Assembly (NCBI RefSeq): GCF_037975245.1 | Contig: NC_092569.1 | Span: forward strand, 14,652,501-14,712,500 | Direction of reading: 5' to 3' | Origin: Apostichopus japonicus | Taxonomy: Eukaryota > Echinodermata > Holothuroidea > Aspidochirotida > Stichopodidae | DNA length: 60,000 nt | Shown here: piece by piece, positions 26,801 to 39,875 of the stretch | Layout: the number at the start of each line of letters is the position of its first letter | How positions within the stretch are numbered: position 1 is the first letter of the stretch | Position numbers and translations under genes: made by a program | Notes under the pieces: model-generated | The model's input: only the letters and a program-made list of their open reading frames with translations | What the model was told of the DNA's origin: nothing | Database searches by the model: none

Positions 26801-27106
26801 GCTGGTGTAGAAGCCTGTGTAGATTTTGCCATAGAGATATTGTTTACCCTAAAGTATGTATGCAACCATGGATCCAGGCATCCAATATGAGAAGTTCCTC
26901 GCCTTCCCCCTCCCTCCAACAAAAATACAGAAAATTGGGGGAGAGGATGGGAAAGGGAGAGTGCTGGTGTAGAAGCCTGTGTAGATTATGCCATAGAGAT
27001 ATTGTTTACCATAAACTACATGTAACCATGAGTCAGATGGGGGTACAGGCACCCAACATGAGAAGCCCCTTGCCTGTCCTCCCTCCACAGAAAAAAAAAG
27101 AAAGGG
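26801..27106. repeat. Two tandem copies of a 161-bp unit
   Basis: The unit starts GCTGGTGTAGAAGCCTGTGT at 26801 and again at 26962. Both copies share CCATAGAGATATTGTTTACC and a later CATGAGAAG/TATGAGAAG block followed by CCTTCCCCC/CCTGTCCTCC. Divergence is moderate. A poly-G tract (26776-26795) lies just upstream. Confidence 0.85.
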
Positions 27107-28323
27107 TTGCAATAAGCTATTGACAAATATCCACAGAATGTTTTGTGACAAAATGCTTCCTTTTGGCTGCCTGTTCATATTTCCTAAGTTACGGGAATAC
27201 AGCGTATATGTACAGGTACAGTACATTTAAACTTGAAACTTTTATGTAATGAGGCCAAGCTTGTACTGCGTTTCAATCCACTGTGTCTTACACCATACTG
27301 TACATACTATGCATCTAAATTAACTGAGCCAGCTTGGTTAACATGCATGTGTTAACATAGTGCCTAATTTGATTGTCTACCTCACAGCCAGTTGGTGTTC
27401 CATAGTTGATGTCTGGTCCAGTGCCCCCCAAATAAGTAATGTATGCAGACCCTGTCTGTGCCTATACCTATACATGTGCGTCCAGTGTCACTACTATACA
27501 TATAGTTGGCTGCATCTGAAGCCACATTTACAAAGTTCAAGATGCTTGTCTTATAGTGTGGAATCCTGATAGAGATGACAATTATAAGCTTTAATTATTA
27601 TTACACGTATACTGTTTAGCTGATCCTTATTAATTGAATCATAATCAATTGAATCATTGGATTGGTATTCTAACAGAGGGCGGCAGACATTTATGAAAGA
27701 AATACCAAAGTTAGTTAGTTAGTTGCACATGGTATGTACATGCAACTATAAGCATAGATACTGTACTGTACCCAATACAAATAACATGCAAATTAAGTTC
27801 AACATGAATGCTTAACAGGACGGGAATCTACATTAACGATGCACTCATGAACCTCTTGAACCTACGATATAAGTGAACGGAATGTACTCTCTCGGATTAA
27901 TACAGCCCTTTATACCCTCATCCATATTTGTTTTGATTTCCCAAGTTCTCTCAAATACAGCTGTGTTTGGGTTCAGACTGCTGGTATTTTGATTCTACTT
28001 CCTGTAGTAGTTTGTCTTTCATACATGAGATACTCTCATCTCACATTGAATAACAATGGGCTATTGTCACAGCTGTATTGTCAAGTACGATGACACCTCT
28101 ACCTTCCTCTCATACAATCATTTATTTATTTATCTTCATATTGGATTTAGCAGACCTGTATAAAATGTTTTATGTTCAAACAACCTCACCCCATATGTAG
28201 GAAAAAGATAAAAAATCTAGATGGAGTTTTTCAATTATCAAAATGACTAATTACATTGCTCCATAATTAGTGTTACAGTACCTTGTCTACCAGAGGAATA
28301 TATTTCTCTTCAACATTGTATCC

Positions 28324-28692
28324 CAGTGGCGAAGCTAGGGGTATTGGTTCGGGGGGGGGCGAGAATGGTCTAAGCGGACCGCCACCACAAGTTGGCGTGG
28401 AGCGTACAGAATTTTTTTGAGTGAAGATACTGTACTCCCTAGATCGCCGGAAATGACCCTTTCCAGGCCTTGCTAATTTGCAGATAAACGAAGAATAAAT
28501 AAGTGTCATCGCCAACAAAATACATGTGACAAATGTCAATAGGTAGATACAGTAGGAGCGCAATAAAATAGTCAATAATCGCGAATAAGTAAAAATTGGT
28601 AAACAGCTGAAAAGGGCGCCAGCAGTCCAGTTGAGCCCGTCAGGTGGGGCATTTGCCCCCCCCCCCTGACTGTATGGGCGCTCCGCCACTGG
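28324..28692. mobile_element. hAT-like non-autonomous DNA transposon with target-site duplication
   Basis: The element starts CAGTGGCGAAGC and ends GCTCCGCCACTGG, giving short imperfect terminal inverted repeats. It is flanked by direct repeats TTGTATCC at 28316-28323 and 28693-28700. An 8-bp duplication with CAGTGGCG ends fits hAT-type elements. One base of ambiguity remains at the right end (an extra G). The interior (369 bp) has no transposase. C and G runs lie close to both ends. Confidence 0.8.
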
Positions 28693-29275
28693 TTGTATCC
28701 TACCCTATACTCTCCAATATACTTTTTGCCCTCCTTGTTTTGCACAAATACCAAGTTGAAGCTCTACGATCTATTTCTCTTTCTTGCTGTGATGCTCTTA
28801 TAATGGTATTGTTTCCATCTTTTGACCCTGTGTACAGTACTTTTATCTCTTTTTCTTTTCTTTAAATCTCTTCAGATTTCTCCAAGAACTATATAAAATA
28901 TAAGAAAAGAATCTCCCTTGACAAATCCTCAGGGAATATCGCTGTAAAATTTGATATTCGGTAAAATTTGATATCAGTCTGGCCTGTACAGTATTAACAA
29001 ACAAGAAATGACTCGTTGGTATCACAACAGATTCGGTTACGGAGAATATAAGTATAACAAAGAAGGAAACAGATTCTTGTAGTAAAATTCTGCAATATTA
29101 GTAAAGTTCTGTTTTTGTGGGGTCATTTCTGGCATTGTATTGCTGAGATGATATGTACGTAGATTTGAACAAAATCAGAAAATGAATTTATATTAGCCGG
29201 ATTGCAGCAACTGATGAAAATGACAGTGTTGTGGTTATACAGTAGTAATCTAAGCCTTCAGAAATGATACGATTT

Positions 29276-29385
29276 ACTTGATAAGATCCTTTATGGCTAA
29301 CCTGTCTCCAATCTACTGTCATTATGCACTCAAATCTACCTATAAGTTGGCTACAAAACGTAGTAACAGTTTAGCACTGCTCCCC
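29276..29385 (+). mobile_element. Half copy, CACTCAAATCTACC subfamily of the TTAGCACC element
   Basis: Shows the order TTTACTTG, AACCTGTCTCC, GCACTCAAATCTACC, TTTAGCACTGC. The same order recurs at 39876-39985 and, more weakly, at 40826-40925. It is the likely source of the tandem array that follows. Confidence 0.5.
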
Positions 29386-29735
29386 ACCCCCCCCCCCCCC
29401 CGCACTCAAATCTACCTATATGTTGGCTACAAAATGTAGTAACAGTTTAGCACTGCTCCTCCCGCACTCAAATCTACCTATTTGTTGGCTACAAAACGTT
29501 AGCACTGCCCCCCCCCCCCCCGCACTCAAATCTACTTATATGTTGGCTACAAAAGGTAGTAACAGTTTAGCACCACTCCCCTCCCCCCCCCCCGCACTCA
29601 AATCTACAGGTCTATATGTTGGCTACAAAGGCGGTAACAGTTTAGCACTGCCCCCCCCCCCCTGCACTCAAATGTACCTACAGTATGTAGGCTACAAAAG
29701 GTAGTAACAGTTTAGCACTACTCCCCTCACTTTCC
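29326..29735. repeat. Tandem array of about 60-75-bp units with poly-C spacers
   Basis: GCACTCAAATCTACC-like anchors occur at 29326, 29402, 29464, 29522, 29594 and 29673. Each is followed by TATGTTGGCTACAAAA, GTAGTAACAGTTTAGCACTG (or a variant) and a C run of variable length. Six copies are visible. Confidence 0.9.
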
Positions 29736-30659
29736 CCCCCTCCCCCACTGACAACCGCTGCAAGATCCTGCTGATGACAGCTACGATGTATCACTATCAA
29801 ACAGTAGGGATTATCCCTTCAGACATGCAGTCAGTGAAACTGTAGCTCAGCACATTATAGTCTTATCTCCCTAAACAACAGCTTTGAATATTGCATGATG
29901 AGCTACAGCGCCCTGAGCCACATGTCATCTCAAACCAGCTGCCAGTATTGGTCGATCATTTCAATTTAATGATGCATACCAACATTAAAACCAGGAGCCT
30001 CCATCCCCCAAATCAGTTTCTAATTATCATGTCTTCTGCCCTGCCCTCAAAGACATATTTCATATTCCCACCCCTGTGATCTCATTTTTTTCCCCCCTTT
30101 AAATTGAATCTCAATTTTTCTGGTTACTGTACATCTATATATTTCAAACTCCATATTCCAAATACTTACAGCTTACCATGTAGTTTATCATAATTTCCAG
30201 CCCTCATGTAGGCAGGATAATTTTTCTAGTTACTGTAGCCATTCTGCTGCTTGAAGAAACACTTTCTCACTTCCTTCTAACTCATTCCGACGCAACATTT
30301 TCCTTCTTGTACTAAATACTGTATACTTATATTAAACCTTTATTCATACCAGAAGCCTTGAATTAAATTTATCTGTATTTTTCTCAATTAATGCATGACA
30401 GCCTTCCACGGCGCCCCTCGGAATATGAGGAAGTTTCATATTTAATGTGGCGAGAGTGTTTTGGGGGAGTTGTTGCTACGGCAACTAGAGAAACATGGAC
30501 AAAAAGAGGGAGAAGAAGAAAATCTAAGTTTGCCAATGAATTTGAATTTCTGCTCAGCAGGGATATAGTACTGTCTTATAGAATTCAGGAAGAAAATTTG
30601 TTTTGAATAATTTAGCTTTGTGGTTTTCCGTGACAATATATTTGGAATGAATTACAAGA

Positions 30660-31714
30660 TATATAGTCAGTTGGGGTAAAAAAAAACAAGGGGGTAGTTG
30701 GGGTAAAAAAAAACAACCCCTTTTTATAGAAGGGGAATATTTAGCCAAAGTTCCAATTTATTTTGGGTGATACAGTAGTCCTATATGTCTAGTTTATTAT
30801 TATATAATTTCTGGAACTCAATGTCACTTTGCTGCCAATCACCGCTTCATCGAATCAAGCGAATGCTCAAATAGCAAAATTTGAAGTTTGTACCACATAT
30901 CCGAAACTTTCTCCTGCATACCCAGCTTATATGATGTGGAGATTATTCCAGCAGTTACAGCATAGCAGCTAGTGATATTACACTCCCCCATGGTAGAATT
31001 ACTCCAACTTCATTCACGCTTCATGGGGGGGCCTTGTTTTTTTTTACCCCCAAAAAATGATGCGAATGGGGTAAAAAAAAACAAGTACTTTCCGGCTCGA
31101 ATGTACTCCCTACTTTGGGCGAATGGATAAATTTTTCCATAATGTTGATTTTAGAAGTTAGGCAAATATTTTTCATGTCTGTCATGTGTCAAAAATGTTC
31201 AATAATTGGGCAGAAGTAACTGAAATTGGCTCAACTCTAATGTTTCTACTATATTACACCACATTTGTGTAGCATCATATACACACTGTACAGTATGAAT
31301 ATGGCTGAGCATGACATATGACACGAGCCATCCATAATTACGAATTAAGACAATTTCACAATTTTTTTCCTTTTTCATGTAAAGGTAGTAGCTCATACTT
31401 AGATGTATTTATATGCAAACATGATTTAAAGATACGTTCATGAAGAAAATAGCTGTTTTCTAGCATTGTTTTTTTTACCCCGGCATTGTTTTTTTTTACC
31501 CCGAATTAAGCAAATTTTGGGGGTAAATAAAAAACAACATTTTTCGCCAAAAACGACACTTTCCACTTACAAAAAAGTTATTTTTGTTAGATTCTCTTTA
31601 AGAGAGTCCCACTCCACACACTTGAACATTGGAACCGAAACAATACCTCTTACTCATCAATTTTTAGAGCAAACTTTAGGTAAATTGTTTTTTTTTACCC
31701 CACTTGACTATATA
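30660..31714. mobile_element. Non-autonomous DNA element with GGGGTAAAAAAAAACAA termini
   Basis: The left end reads TATATAGTCAGTTGGGGTAA and continues AAAAAAACAA. The right end, reverse-complemented, reads TATATAGTCAAGTGGGGTAA followed by a similar A run and CAA. The GGGGTAAAAAAAAACAA word recurs inside in both orientations: again at about 30700-30716, at 31035-31056 (inverted), 31069-31083, 31467-31502 (inverted, twice) and 31685-31701 (inverted). No transposase is visible in the 1.05-kb span. Confidence 0.7.
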
Positions 31715-31844
31715 CACACTAAAAGTTTAATATCATAAGAGGAACTATTTTTTTCTTGAAAGGTTGACAACCTGACATCTCCTCCAATAAATGTAGATTA
31801 AGTACTTTAGGCATATGATCAGTAAAAACTGAAACAATTTACTT

Positions 31845-31965
31845 TGATCCTTACTTACCTGTCTATTCACAAACAGAGCACTCTGGTTCTACCGTGCATA
31901 CTGTATAGAGCAATCTGTTAGTTTGCTAAATAGTACCGTGCACCCTCAGAAAGTCACTATTTCTA
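31845..31965 (+). mobile_element. Half copy of the TTAGCACC/TCTACCGTG element family
   Basis: TTTACTTTGATCCTTACTTA, then CCTGTCTATTCACAAACAGA, GGTTCTACCGTGCATACTGT and GTACCGTGCACCCTCAGAAA align in order with the left arm of the full elements. Confidence 0.55.
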
Positions 31966-32024
31966 GTCAACCTAGCCTGTTCTGCTGTATACTGCCCAGA
32001 GTTCCTAAGCATATACAGTATATA

Positions 32025-32331
32025 TTGGTCTTTTGCCTGGTTTCCATGGAGACATACCAGTGGTACTTATCAAGACTAGCTATATATACCCCCTCCCAGT
32101 CCCAAATATGTATCAGGTTCTGTGATGGCCAGACACATCAATTAATGTGTCCCCAATCACTTTTTCTTCTGTTTGTATTCTTTTTGCCAGGTTTCCATGG
32201 AGACATACATGTATTGTTGGTGCCTATAAAATCCAGCTACTGTATATGTCCCCTCCCCATCCCTAGATCCTGTTTCAGGTTCCGCATCAGTTAAAGAGTC
32301 CCCAATTACTTTTTCTCTTCTTTGCATTCTC
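32025..32331. repeat. Two tandem copies of a 151-bp unit
   Basis: GGTTTCCATGGAGACATAC appears at 32040 and again at 32191. It is followed in both copies by a CCCCTCCC(C/A) block, a CAGGTTC block, and GTCCCCAAT(C/T)ACTTTTTCT. The copies are moderately diverged. Confidence 0.85.
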
Positions 32332-32449
32332 ACTGTTATAAGCCTACCGACAAATTCCTGCATCTCTTCATAAAGCCTTAGAATCTACTTCAAACTGTTC
32401 TTACTGTTGTTAGCTCAAAAATAGTATGCAATAAGCCTGATAACAGGTA

Positions 32450-32728
32450 TGTATTTATGTATGTATGTACAGTATGTATGTATTTTAGATACTCCTGCAA
32501 GTGCCAGGAACTCGCGAAGACGCCATCATTGGCTTATCAAAGCCGCAAGCTTAGCTGACCGAAGTCAGTCTCTTAGATTCATATTTAACGTCCAAGATTA
32601 TGAATTGTCAATTGTCAACAACTCTGTAACTGGACGACATACATTAATCTTGGAGTGACTCTAACCGGGGACCTTATAAACGATTGAAAGGCACCGGCGA
32701 TAATCACTGAGCTAACACTCCTAACATT
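32450..32728 (-). mobile_element. tRNA-derived SINE, copy 1
   Basis: The right end, read on the minus strand from about 32722, starts GGAGTGTTAGCTCAGTGATT, a tRNA-like box A region. A box B-like GGTTAGAGTCA follows about 50 bases further. The body matches a second copy at 47316-47545 block by block: TTGGCTTATCAAAGCCGC, CTGACCGAAGTCAGTCTCTT, GTCAATTGTCAACAACTCTG and TAACTGGACGACATACATTA on the + strand. Two dispersed copies sharing both ends mark it as a mobile SINE rather than a tRNA gene. Confidence 0.85.
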
Positions 32729-35700
32729 CCTAATGTACACTCTAACATACAAATGAATCCTAAATCTCCATGATGACACATATTCAGGAAGACTTTGACT
32801 TTTGTAATCAATATATAGAGTATGTATTACGAACATCCTACGCTTTATTAACCAATTAACTGAGATGTCTAATTAGGTTGCGTATATTCTGTTTCCTTGC
32901 TCAGTTCCTATGTCATGTGTATGTACTTGGCATGCGCTTAGAACTCATTTCCAGGAGTTAGGGAATTATTATTTCTGTAATGAATTGCATCCTGTCTCCC
33001 ACAACTAAGTTTTTACCCTTCAGCACTTGTCAGCAGTATTAAATAAGAAAACACTGTACATCCATGTCAAGGTATAAGCACTGTCCTAGATTTTGCAAAC
33101 TATCACATCATAAAGCAGCTTTTTCCCTCCTTTACTCTCTTTTTTTTCGTAGAAGTTAGTGCGAATGATTAAAATTTAATAGTTAATCACATTTGGCTTT
33201 ATAACTATAATAAATTAACCAACTTTTTCTCTGAAAAATTCTGGTAAAAATATGTTAGGAAAAGGATAATTGTACTAAACTGGCATATAAAGCTGTAAAT
33301 ATGCCATCATTTTGGTATACAGTAGCCATCTATAAAAACATGATTTTCTTCAAAGGATAGGGGTCTCACCCCTCTCCTTTCAACTTAAGGAAAATGGTAA
33401 CCCCTACTCAAAATAATAATTGCAGTTTGAAGGATACAGGAACTATAGATTAGATTTCATCAGCAATTAATTTCAACTTGATGAGTGACTATAATTTAAT
33501 TTGTTTCACTCATCGATATTTCGTTGTGGGGATACTTTCCGTAGTGCATCATTAACCACATTTACCAGCATTTACTTTTAGTTTTACTTGGAGTTTTTAT
33601 ACTTCCCTATATATGGCAAATGAATATTATTTTGTACAATTGTCCTGCTAATCAAAGACAATGTTCTAAAGGGGATTTTTATATCAAACAATATCAAAAG
33701 TTTTAAATTAAAATCAACTTCCCCCCCCCCCCCAAAAAAAAGCTTCATTTTAAACTGTCTGATCCTTAATATTTTCTGGGTCACCTCCCAATGTTCTAAT
33801 ATCCTTCTACAGGAATCTCCCAGTTTTCTTGCATACGATATATATAGTGTCAGTACGTGTTTGCCAAATTTAAACTTCGCCCTTTCCAGCGCACTAAAAG
33901 TTCAGTGAAAATGACACCGTTCTATGCAATATTCATATCAGTATGCATTTAATTTTATCGAGTTTATATCTGCCATTAAAAAATTTTGAGCTGAATAAAT
34001 TTTGCCAGATTTGTTAAGGAGTGCGTAGATTCTGCAAACTTCAATCAAAATTTGCAAGTCCCTCCCAACAGATCATATGCAAATCAAATCTCTCTTTTTG
34101 TTTACGACTGTTAGGCCTAGGCTTACTTTTACTTTTGTGGCTAGCCTGTCTTAGGTCTCTGCTCTTGTATCTTTCTCTAGGTCTAACCGATGTAGCTTAT
34201 GAAATTGTGTCATTTCCTTCCATTGCAATGAATAGACATAGATCTGTGGAATTAGTGGATGGTTCGAGTATAGGCCTGCGTTACAATCTTGATCGTGCTG
34301 CATGTGTAGACTATTTTGTTTACATTTGTGTAATGAACGAGCTGACATGTGCGGTAAATCGTTTGCTATAAGGGCAACAGAAAATAAATTTCTTTCTTTC
34401 GATTGCGACAGCTTTTCTCTATTAAACCCACCCGGTCAGAGTGCATTTAGAATAAGGAACATTGAATCTACTTCGGAAGTTTGTTTTCTGAAATTCATCA
34501 GCAAACACGAATTGAGACTTTAAAGAATGCCGCATTTATACTCTTCCCTGCATTAACTCCTAATGTACATACATGCTGCACACTAATCTTCCTATAGTAC
34601 AGTGTAGCTAGCTGACAAATATATTGGTAACATTTTGGCAGTTTTCCAGTGGTGGTGCTGAAATAACTCTTGAATTTACGTTGTAGACAACATGTTCCTT
34701 TAACACGAGAGGTTGGATTGTTGGTTCAGATGGAGTTTATTGAGCTCTCCTTCGCTCGGAGCAAGAGTCTCCACCCTCCAGCAGGCTGATGTACAGAAGG
34801 AGCTGTGTATTATGATTACGGGTTGTGTACACAGAATATGTACTGTTCCTTGGCACGTAATCTGGAGTTTATTGAACATTTGCCGTGGCGCAAAGCGTAG
34901 TCGTTCTCCCCTCATAATTTTTTCCGTATTTTCAAATGGATATTTTGACGCTGGGAATTTATTAAACCCAGTTTGGTATTACATCACTGCTTTTGTTATC
35001 GTGAATTAAATCACAGCTTTGGTTTTGAATTTTCACTTTTTCAGCTCTTCAAAATGTTTCTGTTAAATTAATTTGTTTACAATTTCCTCGCAAAAATAAA
35101 CTCACTTATATGCCATTGATCGTGTATCTCTTCCTTGTCTCAAGTACTGACGATACGAACATCCGCAGCTTATAATCATGTTTGTTGATTCGTGAAAGGG
35201 TTGACTTTCAAGATGAGAGAGCTGCATATCTTGCTTGTATCCAGATATGAACATGCAACTTGGGCTTTTAATGTGCCTTTTTCAGGCATCGACCTATAGA
35301 AGCTACAGTAGGCTTCAGTATCTCAGCACATATATTTGATCAAAGAACTTGTTATTCATCAATGTACAGGTTTGAAATGTATGCCCCTCCCACCCACCGC
35401 CCCCCATTCTACTGTACCCTTTCTACAGTAGCAGAAAAATTTGTGGCACCCTACTAAAGCAAGTTCAAACCAGAAAGTTGTCTTCATTTGATTTGTAAGA
35501 TCATATACAGTAACAGGCATTACCGAACTGAACCAGATTCTGTGAATTTGCAGGACTCATGAATTCTTTCATAAAAGTATGTTTGTGTTCATTTAGTTTA
35601 ACTTTTCTACTGTACCAAATCTGCTTCCTTTTCTGCTTCTTTTTCTCACTGTACATTCTTATATTTATGTTTTTCACAATATCGACTATGCATGTCTAGA

Positions 35701-35884
35701 ATGCACCCAGGGAACCTTTTTAGCAGTTAGCTGTTAACCCTTAGCATTCTACTTACAGTATGCAACTGCAACAGAGTTGCTAAATTATCCTTTATTTTAC
35801 ATGTTTTAAACTATATGGGAAGCAATTCCCAATAATATGCTTAAACTTCTCTTAGGCTACCTGTCTCTCTCTCTCTCTCTCTAA

Positions 35885-36410
35885 TGGTGATCTGCCTTAA
35901 GGCAGGTCCCTCACCAAACACAAAATCATAAGAACTGCTCTTCTGCATTCCTCTTCATAGTGAAATAATTTCTGCCATCTCTGATATCATCCATCAACAT
36001 GATTCTCTTTCTCCCTCTTGGTCGCTTCCCGTTCATTCTTCCTTCAAGCACATCTTTCAGTAGTCCGTCATGTCTCAAGATGTGCTCAATCCACCTTTTC
36101 TTTCTCAGCGTAATAGTTTCTCCCAGCCTGCGGACCTCACCAACCCTCTGTAGAACTTCCTCATTTGTGACCCTGTCTGACCACTTTATGTTCTCAGACT
36201 TTCTCCATAGCCACATTTCCAATGCATCTATTCTTTTTCTGTCCTCTTTCCTTAGTGTCCAGGTTTCTGAGCCATACAGGAATACACTCCACACAAAACA
36301 TTTCATTAGTCTCTTCTTTAATTGTAACTCAAGACTAGCAGTAAAAAGAGAGTTGTGTAGGTTGAAAGTTTCCTTGGCCATTGCCTGTACTGTGGGCTAA
36401 TTTGCCCTTC
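35885..36410 (-). pseudogene. Non-LTR retrotransposon reverse-transcriptase C-terminal fragment
   Basis: The minus-strand frame 36381-35926 (151 codons) carries the post-polymerase region of LINE reverse transcriptases: KRLMKCFVWSVFLYGSETWT, KRIDALEMWLWRK, DRVTNEEVLQRVGEVRRLGE, KKRWIEHILRHDGLLKDVLE and GKRPRGRKR. The catalytic YADD region and the endonuclease are missing, so the copy is 5'-truncated. The minus-strand 3' end contains GACCTGCCTTAAGGCAGATC, a short hairpin of the kind found at LINE 3' ends, then a CT/GA simple repeat. It differs clearly from the LINE at 15.2 kb, so at least two LINE families are present. The clade is not assigned. Confidence 0.85.
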
Positions 36411-36923
36411 CATAGCTAATAATATTAATAATAATAATAATTGATAATGATGGTAAAATGTGACATAAAGTACGTGCAGCAAAATGCTTTGCCAAGGACT
36501 TTATCCATGAAGGTTTTTCAACTCCCCAGGTTTTTTTTAATTATTTTTGTTTTAAATAGAAAAAAACTGTAACTTGAAAGAATAACTTTCACCCAGAGTC
36601 AAATACACTTCAGTACTGTACACGTACAGTACTACAGTATGTCTTTGGAGTATCTGCCTGTTCTTATATATCAGTTGTAACCATGCAGTTGAAATTTATT
36701 GCTTTACAGCCCCGTGGGGGAATTTAAATCAAATCACCGTGAAGTTAGCTCTGACATTTAAGCAATTGTTCAGTTCTTGTTTGCATAAAACATCTTCATC
36801 TATGAGTGTTTAAAACCTATAACTGTGATGATACTCTAATATAAACTGTACTGCACTATGACGTGTTAGCAATTCTCTGCAGGAGTTGTATGTCTTAAAT
36901 GTGTAAATGCTGTATATAAATAA

Positions 36924-37085
<162 letters not shown>

Positions 37086-37154
37086 TATAAGTACATGTGT
37101 GTGTATGTACAGTAGTACTTGGTTTCAAGTGGTCTTTGAGAATATAGCAATAAG

Positions 37155-37490
37155 AGGAGGCTGGGATGGGGGCTTACGGGTAATTACTAGTAAGGTTAAA
37201 ATGAATTGGAAAGGAACCTAGGGGAGGCAAAATGGTAGGGCGATGTGCAAATAGGGGAAAGATAGGAATTGGGCAAGTTTGATAAAATGAGAAGTAAGGT
37301 CCTAGGATGGAAGGATTTTAAGGAACATGAACCGGGAGAACTGGGATGTGGGGGTATGAGAGCGGTAATTAGTAAGAATAAAATGAAGTGTTAGGTTAGA
37401 GATGATAGAATATAATTTAAGTGACGGGGACAGGATTTGGGCAAGCTGCTGGATAAAATGAGAAGTGAGAAAAGGTATGGAAGGAGGTTA
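37155..37490. repeat. Two diverged tandem copies of a 180-bp purine-rich unit
   Basis: CTGGGATGGGGGC at 37161 and CTGGGATGTGGGGG at 37341 begin parallel series: GGTAATTACTAGTAAGGTTA / GGTAATTAGTAAGAATAAAA, then ATTGGGCAAG / TTTGGGCAAG and GATAAAATGAGAAGT in both. Divergence is higher than in the other duplications here. Confidence 0.75.
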
Positions 37491-37659
37491 TTGAGCGTGG
37501 TAGGCCAAGACTTTCAGCTTTCTTGTATGCGTGTGATCATTTTCGATGGCTTTTCAGACTAACATGTTCTCAAATGTCACATTGCTATTTCGTAGAGCTC
37601 TTTGTGTTAACGTACAGTAGACCTAAAAAATGTCGTACATTTGAAAATGTCTACTGTAG

Positions 37660-37775
37660 ATTTACTTTGCACAGCTCTCTTACATGTCTCCCCACAACCT
37701 AGCACCCTTGTTCTACCGTGCCTAGAAAGAACCTTTTAACACTGCCCTCTATGACCGGTCCTTCCTGTCAATGCC
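37660..37775 (+). mobile_element. Half copy of the TTAGCACC/TCTACCGTG element family
   Basis: TTTACTTTGCACAGCTCTCT, CATGTCTCCCCACAACCTAG, GTTCTACCGTGCCTAG, ACCTTTTAACACTG and GACCGGTCCTTCCTGTCAAT follow the left-arm order of the full elements at 19.8 and 50.4 kb. Confidence 0.7.
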
Positions 37776-39710
37776 AGATATACACTGAAGTTGAACTCGC
37801 TGTGCAGTATTCCTGCATGTAACATGGGGGAATCAGGGTCTATATAGGAGAGCAATGTACAATAGGTACTATTTTTGAACATTTTTTGTGATTCTTAGCT
37901 CTTTAAAAATTTGGGGGCCAATACGTATGACCTTTGATCCTTTGCCATCTAAGAACAATTCCAACTTGACAAATGTTCTAGGGTACACCTGCCAGTAGGA
38001 ATGTGGCCTTGCATGTTGCATAGCAACCCCCTTTGTCTGTTTCATAACATTTTCATTTTCTCTCATTGTGTAACCCATATCTTGCCTATACTGTAGGTAG
38101 TACTGTATTCATTGGCTCCGTTCCAAACATGTTGGTTAAGTTTTTATGATTTTTTCCAACAAAATTCTGAGAAATTGGCTTGTTTTATGAAGTAAAGAAC
38201 CCAGGCTAGGAAATTACATGATTTATAATATACTGCACCATGTGGGGAATTGGAATGTTGGAATTAGCCAGTACTTTGCCTTTGTCTGTAACCTTGTACT
38301 TTTACAACCAGGGTATGAACAAGTGAAAGACATGGATCTACATTCAGTATGATGTGGCCCAAATACGCTAGAAAGTCAATTAATGGCCATTTACAATATG
38401 CTAAAAGTTTAGTCAATATCTTAATTATGCTACCATTCTTAAAATGGCTTATCCCAATGAAACATTAAACCTGACATGGCAATTTCTGATCTCTGGCAGT
38501 GATATGGGGAGGAGGGTGTTGGAATGGGGGAGGTGGGTGGGTGGGGGGCGGCAGAGTGGGAGTGAGGGTCCTAAATCTATAGGTAAGTACCTAAAGTGAA
38601 AATGTTTAGACCTAAGAATTTGGGCATGTTATTGTTACAGTACCACTGGGGATATGTACTTGCCCCTCTGTGTAATAATTAAGTGTTATCCATGGCGCCG
38701 AAAATTTTCCTCTACTTGTGTGTTTTATATGTAAATCTATTGGTTAAATTGTGATATCATACCTGACTGGAAAATGATGAACATTGCAATACATTCTGGA
38801 GGTGGGTGAGAGCCAAAACTGGTCAACCATAAATTTGAATTCAGTCTAGATGTTAATTCAATAGGAAATATTCACTCTTGGCATTGTACAGTATTGTAGG
38901 TACTGTTGACAGCTGAAAAGTTTTTAATGCAAGTTGAACGTACTATGCTAAGATTTGGGGCCAAAACTGATAACCTTTAACACCTCAATTATTGGTTGCA
39001 CATTCTTATGATACGATATTGTCACTACCTAGATACTCCACCATGCAGACCATTACAGTATAATCTTAAAGTTAAATAGTACTACTTAGTACCAGCTGAG
39101 AGTGGCCATTTGAGAATCAGGAAATTCACCAAGCCTCCAGTACTGTAAGTGTGACCACTGTCTATAGGGAATATTCTGCTATCTGTGATCCCTATACTGT
39201 TCTTCCTCTTTCAATACCCTGTCCAGCTGTAGGCCTAATAGAGTTCATACTAATTGGCATATGTTTCCCCCACAGTATAGTATATAATCACCACACTAGT
39301 AATTATCATGGGGTTAATTTGACTGCCCTCAGAAGAAAAACATAAGAACAAAAACCTTGTGAGCTATTAGCATCCGAAGGGAAAAGGTCTGGATAACCTT
39401 CACATGCACTGCCTCTTAGTATTTATTAATAGTTTTCTCTTTTTACTTATGTCCCGAGAAACATATATCTTGACTGCAGGCTGGTAAAATGAAACTAAAT
39501 AAATTAATTAGTTTTCATACATGTTTATGATGGAAAGAGACCATACAGTAGCCCATGTGGGTATGGTAATTTGGGAAAATTGAACTGCAGATGGGAATTT
39601 CAATAGAATTTACTGAAAGTATGACTATGATATAATCGAATACATTTCTGTAATCAATGAGATAAAAGGATGCAAAGCAACGCTAAAAAAAAAAAAAATG
39701 GACTTTTTTT

Positions 39711-39784
39711 TCTACCTAGTTTGAGGTATAATCTGGAGGGAATATATTTCTACCTAGTTTGAGGTATAATCTGGAGGGAATATA
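39711..39784. repeat. Two near-identical 38-bp tandem copies
   Basis: TCTACCTAGTTTGAGGTATA and the following AATCTGGAGGGAATATA occur at 39711 and again at 39749. Identity is near complete, implying a recent duplication. Confidence 0.9.
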
Positions 39785-39875
39785 AACAAGTTGATATGAA
39801 AATATGTTCCATGTCTATACATTTCAAGCACAAGAATGGGTTTCTAGCTAATTCAGTGGATCATATATTATTTAC

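Noticed and set aside
34021-35009. Possible coding exons in open frames of about 100 codons
   Set aside because: No family resemblance, no supporting splice-site pairs, and Cys/Leu-rich composition typical of random AT-rich frames.
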